Assembly (NCBI RefSeq): GCF_014127485.1 | Contig: NZ_CP059903.1 | Coordinates: forward strand, 3,718,001 to 3,782,000 | Direction of reading: 5' to 3' | Length of the DNA: 64,000 bases | Source of the DNA: Nocardioides dongkuii | GTDB lineage: Bacteria > Actinomycetota > Actinomycetes > Propionibacteriales > Nocardioidaceae | In this document: positions 24,865 through 35,098 of the stretch, in pieces | How positions within the stretch are numbered: the stretch's first letter is position 1 | Layout of the letters: every line of letters begins with the position of its first letter | Made by a program: the position numbers and the translations under genes | The notes under the pieces: generated by a model | What the model saw: only the letters and a program-made list of their open reading frames with translations | Database searches by the model: none | What the model was told of the DNA's origin: nothing

Positions 24865-25947
24865 TCAACGCGTGGCAGACCCCACAGGTCCCGAGACCTC
24901 GAACCGCGACTTGAATCGCTCCGATGCTGGCGTCTCGATGAGCCGGTGGGAGAGCCACGCCGCGACGAAGGTGCCTCCAAATGTCAGCACCGTCGCCATC
25001 GCGAGGTTCTCGCTGAAGCGAAGCGCAACCGCGATGACGAGGATGTGCCACAGGTACATGGCATAGGACACCCCACCCACCCAAGCAACCGGCCGCAAGG
25101 CGAGGGTTCTCGCAAGCAACCCACCCTGTGCCGTGATGACGTGACCGAGCACCAGCGCGGTCGCCACCGCAACGATTGAGGTGCCGATCGTGTTGCTCAA
25201 CACGCCTCGGACGCCGTCCGCCTCGGGATCCGCAACGAGCATCGCGATCACGACGACAGCGACCGATGGCCACGCGCCAACCCGACAGGCCGCCGAGGTC
25301 CGGGACGGCACCAGACGCAGCAACAGGGCGAGAAGTGCGCCGATCGCGAGCTGATCCATCACGGCGTGTGTCCCGAACAACAGGTGCGCGTCGTCAGCAC
25401 CGCGGATGGTCACGAGTCGGATCCCCAAGCTGCAGACAGCCACGCCCACGAGAGCCCATGCGAGAGCGAGTTCCGAGGCCCGACGCAGGAGAACCAACAA
25501 CGTCACCGGCCACACCAGATAGAACTGCTCCTCAACCGACAGCGACCAGAAGTGCCCGAAGTAGGCCAGGACCTCGAACTCGGTGCCCTGGAAGAACCAG
25601 TGCCAGTTGGAGAAGTAGAACAACGCCGGAAGTACCGCCTGATAGGTGCCTCGCGCTTCGTCCGTACCGGGGGACACGATCGTCACGAAGGCCAGGGTCG
25701 CGGCCATGACCACGGCCAACGCTGGCAGCAGCCTGACCGCTCGACGGCCGTAGAACGCTCCGAGACGGATGGTGCTGGTCCGGTCGCGTTCGCGCAACAG
25801 CAGCGTCGTCATGAGGTAGCCGGAGAGCACGAAGAAGACGAGCACTCCGTAGCCACCGCCTCGGAACACCGGGATGCCGATGTGCGACAGGATCACGGAC
25901 GTCACGGCAAACGCGCGAACACCGTCGAGGCCTTCGATTCGTGTCAC
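24865..25947 (-). CDS. Acyltransferase family 3 (OafA/YrhL-type)
   Basis: Integral membrane acyltransferase of 360 residues with about ten hydrophobic segments, of the type that O-acetylates surface sugars. The family opening is present: [22 protein letters not shown] with the proposed catalytic His, [20 protein letters not shown], then the [10 protein letters not shown] basic motif and [20 protein letters not shown] 25947 gives the usual N-terminus; a longer reading upstream has no family sequence. There is no C-terminal SGNH domain. It is divergent from the first gmd gene, so it probably decorates a glycan made here. Confidence 0.88.
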   Translation of the reverse strand: MTRIEGLDGVRAFAVTSVILSHIGIPVFRGGGYGVLVFFVLSGYLMTTLLLRERDRTSTIRLGAFYGRRAVRLLPALAVVMAATLAFVTIVSPGTDEARGTYQAVLPALFYFSNWHWFFQGTEFEVLAYFGHFWSLSVEEQFYLVWPVTLLVLLRRASELALAWALVGVAVCSLGIRLVTIRGADDAHLLFGTHAVMDQLAIGALLALLLRLVPSRTSAACRVGAWPSVAVVVIAMLVADPEADGVRGVLSNTIGTSIVAVATALVLGHVITAQGGLLARTLALRPVAWVGGVSYAMYLWHILVIAVALRFSENLAMATVLTFGGTFVAAWLSHRLIETPASERFKSRFEVSGPVGSATR

Positions 25948-26096
25948 GAGAGCAGAGCCTCCCAGAGGCCGCTCGCTGGGCGCAGGCGGATCGCCTCGTC
26001 CATGAACATGCCGGATCGGCTTCGACACGACGGCGGCCCCACGGCGAGGCCGGGCTTCGCGCAGCACCAGTCGGTCGCCGCTGGCATGATCCGTGC

Positions 26097-27077
26097 ATGC
26101 CCACCGCGCTCATCACCGGCATCACCGGCCAGGACGGCCTCTATCTCGCCGAGCTGCTGCTCACCAAGGGATACACCGTCCACGGCGTGATCCGTGGTCA
26201 GAACAACCCGAAGCGCGAGCTGGTCGAGGAGCTCCTGCCCGACGTCCGACTGCACAACGGCGACCTCACGGACATGTCGAGCCTGCTCCGGGCGCTGCGC
26301 GACTCCGACCCCGACGAGGTCTACAACCTGGGCGCCGTCTCCTTCGTCGCCTACTCGTGGGAGAACGCGCACCTCACCACCGACGTCACCGCCAAGGGCG
26401 TGCTGAACATGCTCGAGGCACTGCGCCTGCACACCGGCGACCGCCCCGAGCACGTCCGCTTCTACCAGGCCTCGAGCTCGGAGATGTTCGGCAAGGTGCA
26501 GGAGACGCCTCAGCACGAGCGGACCCTGCTGTGGCCGCGGTCGCCGTACGGCGTCAGCAAGGTCTTCGGCCACTACATGACCATCAACTACCGCGAGTCC
26601 TACGGCATGCACGCGTCGTCGGGCATCCTCTTCAACCACGAGTCGCCCCGGCGCGGGCCGGAGTTCGTGACCCGCAAGATCAGCCAGGCGGTGGCTCGCA
26701 TCCACCTCGGCCTGCAGCGGGACCTCACCCTGGGCAACCTCGATGCGGAGCGGGACTGGGGCTTCGCCGGCGACTATGTCGAGGCGATGTGGCTGATGCT
26801 CCAGCAGCCGGTCGCCGACGACTATGTGGTCGCCACCGGGGAGACCCATTCGATCCGTGACTTCCTCGACGCAGCCTTCGCCCACGTCGGCATCGAGGAC
26901 TGGACGCCGTACGTGCGCCAGGACCCGCAGTTCATGCGCCCGGCCGAGGTCGACACCCTGGTCGGCGACGCCAGCAAGGCCCGGGAGGTCCTGGGCTGGA
27001 AGCCCCGGGTGTCCTTCGGGGAGCTCGTCGCGATGATGGTCGACGCCGACCTCGCCGCCGCACAGCAGGGTTGGTGA
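26097..27077 (+). CDS. gmd: GDP-mannose 4,6-dehydratase (first of a tandem pair)
   Basis: NADP-dependent short-chain dehydratase making GDP-4-keto-6-deoxymannose. The 326 residues include [30 protein letters not shown], the SSSEMFG strand with catalytic Ser and Glu, the YxxxK pair in [12 protein letters not shown], and the GMD fingerprints [15 protein letters not shown] and [20 protein letters not shown] 26097 yields the exact start of the fold. The stop is one base before the start of a paralogue. No GDP-fucose or GDP-rhamnose synthase is seen next to it. Confidence 0.93.
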   Translation: MPTALITGITGQDGLYLAELLLTKGYTVHGVIRGQNNPKRELVEELLPDVRLHNGDLTDMSSLLRALRDSDPDEVYNLGAVSFVAYSWENAHLTTDVTAKGVLNMLEALRLHTGDRPEHVRFYQASSSEMFGKVQETPQHERTLLWPRSPYGVSKVFGHYMTINYRESYGMHASSGILFNHESPRRGPEFVTRKISQAVARIHLGLQRDLTLGNLDAERDWGFAGDYVEAMWLMLQQPVADDYVVATGETHSIRDFLDAAFAHVGIEDWTPYVRQDPQFMRPAEVDTLVGDASKAREVLGWKPRVSFGELVAMMVDADLAAAQQGW

Positions 27078-27078
27078 G

Positions 27079-28023
27079 ATGCCCCGCGCATTCGTCACCG
27101 GCGCGAGCGGCCAGGACGGCAGCTACCTCGTCGAGCGCTTGCTGGACGAGGGGTACGACGTCCACGCCCTCGCCCTGGAGGGCGAGGGCGCGGCGAGCGC
27201 CCGCGTCAGCACGCATGTGGGCGACGTCGCGGACGTCGAACGGATCCGCGCCCTGCTCCTCGACCTCGACCCGCACGAGGTCTACAACCTGGCCGCGGTC
27301 AGCTCCGTCGCCCGATCCTGGGAGGAGCCCGATCTCACGAGCCGCGTGAACGGCCTGGCCGCTGCCGCCCTCCTCGAGAGCGCCTTCCAGGTCCAGGAGA
27401 GGCACGGGCACGCCGTCCGGTTCGTGCAGGCCTCCAGCGCCGAGATCTTCGGCGAGCCCACGGTCTCGCCCCAGGACGAGACCACCCCGATCCGACCGAT
27501 CAACCCGTACGGGGCGGCGAAGGCCTACGCCCACCTCATGGTCGGGGTCTACCGCCAGCGCGGGGTCCACGCGGTCAGCGCGATCCTCTACAACCACGAG
27601 TCGCCTCGCCGCCCACCCCACTTCGTGACTCGCAAGATCACCGCCGGGGTCGCCGCCATCCTGCGCGGTGAGACCGACACGATCACCCTCGGGAACCTCG
27701 ACGCCCGCCGCGACTGGGGCTGGGCTCCCGACTACGTCGACGCCATGGTCCGGGCCGCCCGAGCCCCCAGGGCTGCGGATTACGTCGTCGCGACCGGGGA
27801 AGGCCGGACGGTCCGGGACTTCGTAACCGCCGCCTTCGACTATGCCGGGGTCACCCAGTGGGAGCAGCACATCAAGGTGGACCCTGCGCTCGTGCGGCCC
27901 GCCGACGTGACCGACCTGACCGGGGACTCCAGCAAGGCACGCGCCGAGCTGGGCTGGGCACCGACGCTTTCCTTCGAGGACGTGGTCTCTCGGATGGTCG
28001 AGGGAGATAGAGCGAACTCCTGA
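27079..28023 (+). CDS. GDP-mannose 4,6-dehydratase paralogue (second of the pair)
   Basis: A 314-residue paralogue of the preceding gene: VTGASGQDGSYLVERLL, VYNLAAVSSVARSW, SSAEIFG, NPYGAAKAYAH, NHESPRRPPHFVTRKI and LGNLDARRDWGWAPDYV. It keeps the Ser/Glu and Tyr/Lys active-site residues of GMD, so it should not be called the reductase RMD, although gmd-rmd pairs are common in this arrangement. The segment after the first fold unit is shorter and lacks the basic residues of the first copy (LEGEGAASARV), so cofactor or substrate preference may differ. It starts 1 bp after the first gene and must be co-translated. Confidence 0.85.
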   Translation: MPRAFVTGASGQDGSYLVERLLDEGYDVHALALEGEGAASARVSTHVGDVADVERIRALLLDLDPHEVYNLAAVSSVARSWEEPDLTSRVNGLAAAALLESAFQVQERHGHAVRFVQASSAEIFGEPTVSPQDETTPIRPINPYGAAKAYAHLMVGVYRQRGVHAVSAILYNHESPRRPPHFVTRKITAGVAAILRGETDTITLGNLDARRDWGWAPDYVDAMVRAARAPRAADYVVATGEGRTVRDFVTAAFDYAGVTQWEQHIKVDPALVRPADVTDLTGDSSKARAELGWAPTLSFEDVVSRMVEGDRANS

Positions 28024-28124
28024 TTGTCCTAGGATCGGCGTTTACTCCAAAGCCGAATAAGTCCGCGCGATCGCTGCTTAACTTTCCCGAGCCACGCGCG
28101 TTATACCAGCCAAGAACAGTTCAA

Positions 28125-28140
28125 GTGGCAGCGCTGCCAC
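28125..28140. promoter_or_regulatory. Perfect 16 bp palindrome upstream of a priming transferase
   Basis: GTGGCAGCGCTGCCAC is its own reverse complement and lies 45 bp before the ATG of the sugar transferase gene, in an otherwise A/T-richer gap. It could be an operator or the hairpin that ends the gmd message; there is no T-tract after it, which favours an operator. No protein can be named. Confidence 0.4.
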
Positions 28141-28184
28141 AAACCGTGAGCTCCACCCGCGCCGGGTGAACTACTGGGAAACAC

Positions 28185-29642
28185 ATGTCGATCCTCTCTG
28201 AGCAGCGCGGACGTCTCAGTTCCGCGAAGCCGAGCCGCGCTCTGCACTACCTCCCCGCTACCACGCTCCTCCTCGACCTCGTCGTCCTGGTTGCCTGCAC
28301 GGTCATCGCCGTCCTGGGTCGAAAGCGGCTGGGCTTCTTCGACTCACCTGCTGACCTATCTGACGAGTTGGTGCTTCTCGGCCCCGTCATGGTGGCAGGG
28401 TGGCTGCTGGTCCTCTCGCTGTTCGGCGCCTACGAGAAGACCGTCTTTGGCGCGGGCACCGACGAGTACAAGCGTGTCGCCAACGCGACTCTGGTGGCCG
28501 CCGCCCTGGTCGGCGTCGGTTCCTTCGTCACCAACGCCGATCTCAGCCGCGGCTTCTTCGTACTGGCCTTCGGCCTCGCACTTCCTCTTCTCCTGCTGTG
28601 CCGCCGCGCGTTGCGCCGCATGCTGCACAGCGCCCGCCGCCGCGGCGTCCTTCGCCACCGGGTCCTCATCGCCGGATCCCCGTCCCACGTCGACGACGTC
28701 GCGGCCGTGCTTCGCCGCGAGACCTGGCTGGGCTACCAGGTGGTCGGGTGCGTGACTCCGGCGCACGACCTCACCGAGGAGACGAGCCTGGGCGTGCCGG
28801 TCCTGGGCAACGCCGACGAGGCCACCTCGGTGGTGCTCGAGTGCGGTGCCGACGTCATCTTCTTCGCGGGCGGGGCGCTGGGGTCCGCCAATCAGATGCG
28901 CCGGATGGTCTGGGACCTCGAGCACCACGACGTCCAGGTGGTCGTGGCGCCCAGCGTCACCGACATCTCGAGCGAACGCGTACGCGTCCGTCCCGTGGGT
29001 GGCCTGCCGCTGATGCACATCGACCCGCCGGCGTGGAGCGACGCCTCCCGGTGGGGCAAGCGCACGTTCGACATCCTCGGGTCCGCCGCTCTCATCCTCG
29101 CCTTCAGCCCCGTCTTCCTCGTCGCGGCGTTGCAGATCAAGCTGCACGACCGGGGTCCGGTGCTGTTCCGCCAGACCCGGATCGGGCGGGACGGCGAGAG
29201 GTTCGACTGCCTCAAGTTCCGCAGCATGGTCACGAACGCCGAGGAGCTGCTCGCGAAGCTGCACGCCGAGCAAAGCTACGAGGGCGGCCTGTTCAAGATG
29301 CAGGACGACCCGCGCATCACCCGCCCGGGCAAGTGGCTCCGTCGTTTCTCTCTGGATGAGCTGCCCCAGCTGCTCAACGTCCTCAAGGGCGAGATGAGCC
29401 TCGTCGGGCCGCGGCCGCCGCTCCCCCTCGAGGTCGCGAGCTACGAGGCCGACACCGCGCGCCGCCTGCATGTGCGCCCCGGGATGACGGGCCTGTGGCA
29501 GGTCTCGGGGCGCTCGGACCTGTCCTGGAGCGAGGCGATCCGCCTCGACCTCTACTACGTCGACAACTGGTCGATGGTGCAGGACCTGTCGATCCTGATG
29601 AAGACCTTCGGCGCGGTGTTTTCGAGCCGGGGAGCCTACTGA
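28185..29642 (+). CDS. Polyprenyl-phosphate sugar phosphotransferase (priming enzyme, copy 1)
   Basis: WcaJ/CpsE-type initiator of 485 residues that moves a sugar-1-phosphate onto undecaprenyl phosphate at the membrane. Four or five N-terminal membrane segments are followed by a nucleotide-binding-like domain (HRVLIAGSPSHVDDVAAVL), another hydrophobic segment and the catalytic domain: RSMVTNAEELL, RRFSLDELPQLLNVL, GEMSLVGPRPPLP and RPGMTGLWQVSGRSDLSW. It ends in SRGAY, as does its paralogue at 52927-54399. A family A repeat begins right at its stop codon. The sugar transferred is probably glucose or galactose, by family precedent. Confidence 0.93.
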   Translation: MSILSEQRGRLSSAKPSRALHYLPATTLLLDLVVLVACTVIAVLGRKRLGFFDSPADLSDELVLLGPVMVAGWLLVLSLFGAYEKTVFGAGTDEYKRVANATLVAAALVGVGSFVTNADLSRGFFVLAFGLALPLLLLCRRALRRMLHSARRRGVLRHRVLIAGSPSHVDDVAAVLRRETWLGYQVVGCVTPAHDLTEETSLGVPVLGNADEATSVVLECGADVIFFAGGALGSANQMRRMVWDLEHHDVQVVVAPSVTDISSERVRVRPVGGLPLMHIDPPAWSDASRWGKRTFDILGSAALILAFSPVFLVAALQIKLHDRGPVLFRQTRIGRDGERFDCLKFRSMVTNAEELLAKLHAEQSYEGGLFKMQDDPRITRPGKWLRRFSLDELPQLLNVLKGEMSLVGPRPPLPLEVASYEADTARRLHVRPGMTGLWQVSGRSDLSWSEAIRLDLYYVDNWSMVQDLSILMKTFGAVFSSRGAY

Positions 29643-29688
29643 CGGAGGTCGAGCAGGGAGGCGCTCCAGCGCCGACCGTTGCCGAGAC
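29642..29688 (+). repeat. Single family A repeat between convergent genes
   Basis: A forward copy, GGAGGTCGAGCAGGGAGGCG then CCAGCGCCGACCGTTGCCGAGACC, starts at the stop codon of the priming transferase and lies about 28 bp from the convergent rfbA stop. Its hairpin may serve as a terminator for both. Confidence 0.7.
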
Positions 29689-29694
29689 CGGTAG

Positions 29695-31635
<1,941 letters not shown>

Positions 31636-31641
31636 CCCACC

Positions 31642-31825
31642 CCCCACCGGAGCTTGAGCAGCAAAGAACGAAGACCTGACCGGTGCCGAAAGCCCAACAA
31701 CCCACCACCGGTGGTTGAGCAGCGAAGGACGAAGTCCCGAGCGATGTCGAAACCCCCACAACCCACCACCGGTGGTTGAGCAGCGAAGGACGAAGTCCTG
31801 AGCGTGTCGAAACCCCCGCAGCCCC
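31642..31825 (+). repeat. Tandem palindromic repeats, family B
   Basis: Three or four forward copies, the first degenerate. The clear ones start CACCGGTGGTTGAGCAGCG, pass AAGGACGAAGTCC and end ATGTCGAAACCCCC, at about 31710-31760 and 31769-31818. The general plan is that of family A (GGTnGAGCAG start, central hairpin, TGTCGAnACCCC end), with a different centre. The array separates rfbB from rfbCD and lies inside a spurious 5' extension of the rfbCD frame. Confidence 0.85.
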
Positions 31826-31875
31826 ACAAGCAACACCAACCAACCGAACCGAACCGGACCAACGAAAGCAGCCCG

Positions 31876-33258
31876 ATGAGCCTCCCCACTCTCGAGACCA
31901 CTCCGATCCCGGGTCTGGTGGTGCTGCGGCTCGACCTGCGTGAGGACGCCCGCGGCTGGTTCAAGGAGAACTGGCAGCGCGAGAAGATGGTTGCGCTCGG
32001 CCTGCCCGACTTCGGGCCGGTGCAGAACAACATGTCGTTCAACGCCAAGCGCGGCACCACCCGAGGCATCCACACCGAGCCGTGGGACAAGTTCGTCTCC
32101 GTGGCCAACGGTCGGGCCTTCGGCGCCTGGGTGGACATGCGCGAGGGCGAGTCGTTCGGCGCGGTCTTCACCGTCGAGCTAGACCCAGCGACGGCGGTCT
32201 TCGTCCCCCGCGGCGTCGGCAACAGCTACCAGACCCTCGAGGACGGGGTCACCTACTCCTACCTCGTCAACGAGCACTGGCGACCGGCCACGCCGTACCC
32301 CGCGCTCGACCTCGCCGACGCCACCGTCGCGATCCCGTGGCCGATCCCGCTCGACGAGGCGGAGATCTCCGACAAGGACCGGGCCAACCCCGCCCTGGCC
32401 GAGGCTGAGCGAATGGCGCCCAAGAAGACCCTGATCATCGGCGCGAACGGGCAGCTCGGCCGTGCTCTCCAGGTCGAGTTCCCGGACGCGGAGCTGGCCG
32501 ACCTGGCCGACCTCGACGTCACCTACACGGACGCCGTCACTGCCTGGCCGTGGCACGAGTACCAGCTCGTGCTGAACGCGGCGGCCTACACCGCCGTCGA
32601 CGCCGCCGAGACCAAGGAGGGACGTCGCGCTGCCTGGGCCGCCAACGCCCAAGGGCCGGCGACGCTCTCCCGGCTCGCCGCGGAGCACCGGTTCACGCTG
32701 GTGCACTACTCCTCGGACTATGTCTTCGACGGGACCGCGGAGACGCACACCGAGGACGAGCCGCTGAGCCCGCTGGGTGTCTACGCGCAGACCAAGGCGG
32801 CCGGCGACATCGCCGTCGGGCTCGCGCCCCGCCACTACCTGCTGCGCACCTCCTGGGTGATCGGCGAGGGCAAGAACTTCGTGCGCACCATGCAGACCCT
32901 CGCCGAGAAGGGCGTGACGCCGTCCGTGGTCGACGACCAGGTCGGTCGACTCACCTTCACCTCCGAGCTCTCCCGCGCGACCCACCACCTGCTGGACGTC
33001 GACGCCCCGTACGGCACCTACAACCTCAGCAACGGCGGGCCCACCACCTCGTGGGCCGACCTGGCCAAGGAGGTGTACCGCCTCAGCGGACGGTCCGCGG
33101 ACGATGTGACGCCGGTGAGCACCGAGGAGTACTCGGCCGGCAAGGAAATGGCTGCGAGGCCCAGCAACAGCGTGCTGGACCTCGCGAAGATCGTGGCCAC
33201 CGGCTTCGAACCGGAGGACGCGCTGGTGGCGTTGGCGCGCTACTGCGAGCGGCCGTAG
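31876..33258 (+). CDS. rfbCD: Fused dTDP-4-dehydrorhamnose 3,5-epimerase and reductase
   Basis: Bifunctional protein of 460 residues finishing dTDP-L-rhamnose. Residues 1 to about 180 form the RmlC cupin (ARGWFKENWQREKM, RGIHTEPWDKFVSVANG with the active His, and YLVNEHWRP). Residues about 187-460 form the RmlD reductase (TLIIGANGQLGRALQ, NAAAYTAVDAAE, HYSSDYVFDG, YAQTKAAGD and LLRTSWVIGEG). The two are usually separate enzymes. ATG 31876 is chosen; upstream frame is repeat. The 3' end overlaps the convergent cupin gene by 19 bp. Confidence 0.93.
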   Translation: MSLPTLETTPIPGLVVLRLDLREDARGWFKENWQREKMVALGLPDFGPVQNNMSFNAKRGTTRGIHTEPWDKFVSVANGRAFGAWVDMREGESFGAVFTVELDPATAVFVPRGVGNSYQTLEDGVTYSYLVNEHWRPATPYPALDLADATVAIPWPIPLDEAEISDKDRANPALAEAERMAPKKTLIIGANGQLGRALQVEFPDAELADLADLDVTYTDAVTAWPWHEYQLVLNAAAYTAVDAAETKEGRRAAWAANAQGPATLSRLAAEHRFTLVHYSSDYVFDGTAETHTEDEPLSPLGVYAQTKAAGDIAVGLAPRHYLLRTSWVIGEGKNFVRTMQTLAEKGVTPSVVDDQVGRLTFTSELSRATHHLLDVDAPYGTYNLSNGGPTTSWADLAKEVYRLSGRSADDVTPVSTEEYSAGKEMAARPSNSVLDLAKIVATGFEPEDALVALARYCERP

Positions 33259-33587
33259 TCGTCCTCAAGGCGGACGATGTCGTCCTCCCCGCAGTAGTCG
33301 CCGCGCTGCACCTCGATGATGACCAGCTGCTCGTCCTCGTTGTTGCAGATGCGGTGCGGCTGGCGGACGTCGATGTCGACGCACTCCCCCGGCCCGACGA
33401 TCGAGGTCTCGCCCTCGATGATGCACGTGGCCTTGCCGGTAACGATCACCCAGTGCTCGCTGCGGTGGTCGTGGGTCTGGTAGGAGAGTCGCGAGTGCGG
33501 CTTCACCTCGATCCGCTTGACCTTGAACCCGTCACCCTCGTCGAGGACGTGCCAGGAGCCCCACGGGCGGTCCTCGGACATCGTCAT
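33240..33587 (-). CDS. Mannose-6-phosphate isomerase-like cupin
   Basis: A 115-residue cupin matching the C-terminal domain of bifunctional ManC/PMI-II proteins. It has RPWGSWHVLDEGDGFKVKRI, SRLSYQTHDHRSEHWVIVTG with the metal-ligand His residues, and the IPHR-like motif as VRQPHRICN. As a stand-alone domain it may isomerise mannose- and fructose-6-phosphate, feeding GDP-mannose for the gmd pair; this is inference from context. ATG 33587 is preceded by GGGGAG, better than the GTG at 33611. Confidence 0.82.
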   Translation of the reverse strand: MTMSEDRPWGSWHVLDEGDGFKVKRIEVKPHSRLSYQTHDHRSEHWVIVTGKATCIIEGETSIVGPGECVDIDVRQPHRICNNEDEQLVIIEVQRGDYCGEDDIVRLEDDYGRSQ

Positions 33588-33728
33588 GCTCTCCCCCTCA
33601 TCGTCCTGCACAGTCTTTCAACCTGCGCAGGGATAACGGTAGGGGCGCGCCCCCCGGCTACGTCGGAGTTCGAGCAACTTGTGGACGACCAACCTGCGGA
33701 TGTTGTCGCCTAGCCCCTCACGTCGTCC

Positions 33729-34016
33729 TCAGCGTCGCCGCAGCCCCGCGAGCGCCGGACGGACGTCGGCGAGAAAGACCAGCGCCGCGATCAGAAACGC
33801 GAGGCTGATCAGAAGCGGCAGACTGATCCCGATCAGGGAGAAGAGCGCCCCCAGCCCCAGCACGATCGTCCAGCCCTGCTTGGTCCACTTGCCAGCGGCG
33901 TTGTAGGCCTCAGCTGAGTAGGTCAGGCTCATCACGAACGCATAGATCGACACGGCGATCAGCACGAAGTGGATCAGCAAGCCGACATACGACTCCACCG
34001 CGAACACCTCAGCCAT
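33729..34016 (-). CDS. DUF2516 family membrane protein
   Basis: A 95-residue protein with three membrane segments (LLIHFVLIAVSIYAFVM, WTIVLGLGALFSLIGI, LISLAFLIAALVFLADV) and the connecting AEAYNAAGKWTKQGW, which matches the actinobacterial DUF2516 family. Function unknown. ATG 34016 is the natural start. It is the last normal high-GC gene before the decayed insertion sequence and the lower-GC island. Confidence 0.75.
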   Translation of the reverse strand: MAEVFAVESYVGLLIHFVLIAVSIYAFVMSLTYSAEAYNAAGKWTKQGWTIVLGLGALFSLIGISLPLLISLAFLIAALVFLADVRPALAGLRRR

Positions 34017-34069
34017 GGTGCCATCCTACTGCTCACTATCCTTGAGGCGCCCCAGCTTCTCCGCGGCCC

Positions 34070-34424
34070 CTATACGGGGTGCGGCTCTCGATTGAGAGTC
34101 GCGTAGTGGGGTTGCTCGAACTCCACTGGGGTGATCATCCCAAGCGTGCCGTGCAGGCGCCGGTTGCTGCACCACCCGACCCAGCCAGCGGTGGGGAACT
34201 TAACGTCCCCGCACGCCCTCGTGGTCTGTGCCACGCCAGGTCACGGACCTAGTCGATGACGACTGCGTCGCTGATCGTGCAGATCCCTCGACCCGGCGGT
34301 TCGCGCCCGTCCAGTCGCGGCAGGTCCGTGCGACGATCTGACAGCCCTGCTCACCCAGAACGCGACAGGTCGACTCGACCGCATGGCCTTCGACCCGCAG
34401 CTCGTCGCTGAACACGACGATCAG
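34070..34424 (-). pseudogene. IS3-family transposase orfB remnant
   Basis: The N-terminal piece reads LIVVFSDELRVEGHAVESTC, CRVLGEQGCQIVARTCRDW and, after a frameshift and a stop, VRDLAW. It then jumps near 34200 to the C-terminal piece LAGWVGWCSNRRLHGTLGM followed by TPVEFEQPHYATLNREPHPV and a TAG. The DDE catalytic core between is deleted. The C-terminal NRRLHGTLG and EFEQ motifs identify the IS3 family. Confidence 0.78.
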
Positions 34425-34736
34425 CGATTGCGGGGGTCGACCTCCCTGGCGAAGAAGATCGAGGCCCTGCACAGGATCTCGTTGTCCTCCTTGAGTCGGC
34501 GGACCTTCGCCTTCAACTCCTTGACCTCAGCCAGTTCCTTGCTGGTCACACCCCGACGATGACCGCCGTCGACCTGACCCTGGATGACCTAGCGGCGCAC
34601 GGTCTCCTTGCCCAGTCCTCGCGACACGCGACGACGTCAACGGCCGCGGTCAGCGGGGAGTTGACCCCGGCAGACGCTCCAGCACCTGTCGCACGCACCG
34701 CTCCTTGACTGCGGGATCGATCTTCTGCGGCATCAT
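34421..34736 (-). pseudogene. IS3-family transposase orfA remnant
   Basis: The start MMPQKIDPAVKERCVRQVLE and the end VTSKELAEVKELKAKVRRLK then FFAREVDPRNR are typical of IS3 OrfA (helix-turn-helix plus leucine zipper). They lie in different frames, and an in-frame TAG replaces a Trp codon in KETVRR-stop-VIQGQVDGGHR. It is therefore broken by at least one frameshift and one stop. Confidence 0.78.
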
Positions 34737-34779
34737 CCTGAGCTCAAACAGGAGCGGCAGCAAGCCTGAGGCGCTTCAA

Positions 34780-35098
34780 CACGAGGATCGGATCATCGAA
34801 CACCTCAGAGGTCGCGGCCGACGAATGCAAAGTTGCATCGACGAGAGCCCTCCTTGATGGTGGAACTCTGTCCCCCGAGAGAACAACTTTTCCAGCAGTT
34901 GAGGGCACCTCACTTCACGACGTGCTCACCAGGCCACCTCATCGGTGGATCGAGGCCATGGCCGTGACCAGCGTGTTGCACTAGTCGACATACACGAGGA
35001 TCCTCGCGTGAGAAACTCGATGGCATCGGACTGCCCACCGAGCGCATCGCGGTTGTTGGGGTCCGTGAATCAAAGAGCCGTTCACCGAAAGGAAGTTT
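34780..35098. other. Non-coding junction between IS remnant and island
   Basis: About 320 bp without a convincing gene. Short frames exist on both strands but have no family signal. A fragment near 34910-34985 could be the end of an old transposase, but this cannot be supported. It must hold the promoter of the nitroreductase gene, which has its own ribosome site AAGGAAG. Confidence 0.4.

Larger units (their letters stand above)
34042..34779 (-). mobile_element. Decayed, internally deleted IS3-family element
   Basis: Bounded by imperfect terminal inverted repeats: TTGAGGCGCCCCAG at 34042-34055 and, reverse-complemented, TTGAAGCGCCTCAG at 34766-34779 (12 of 14 identical). Inside, on the minus strand, are remnants of orfA and of both ends of orfB. 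At 738 bp it is well short of the usual 1.2-1.4 kb; the missing part is the catalytic middle of orfB. No clear flanking direct repeat remains. It stands exactly where base composition changes. Confidence 0.8.

Noticed and set aside
27079..28023. GDP-4-keto-6-deoxymannose reductase (RMD)
   Set aside because: The order gmd-rmd is common, but this protein keeps the catalytic Glu (SSAEIFG) and the NHESPRR and LGNLDARRDWG fingerprints of the dehydratase.
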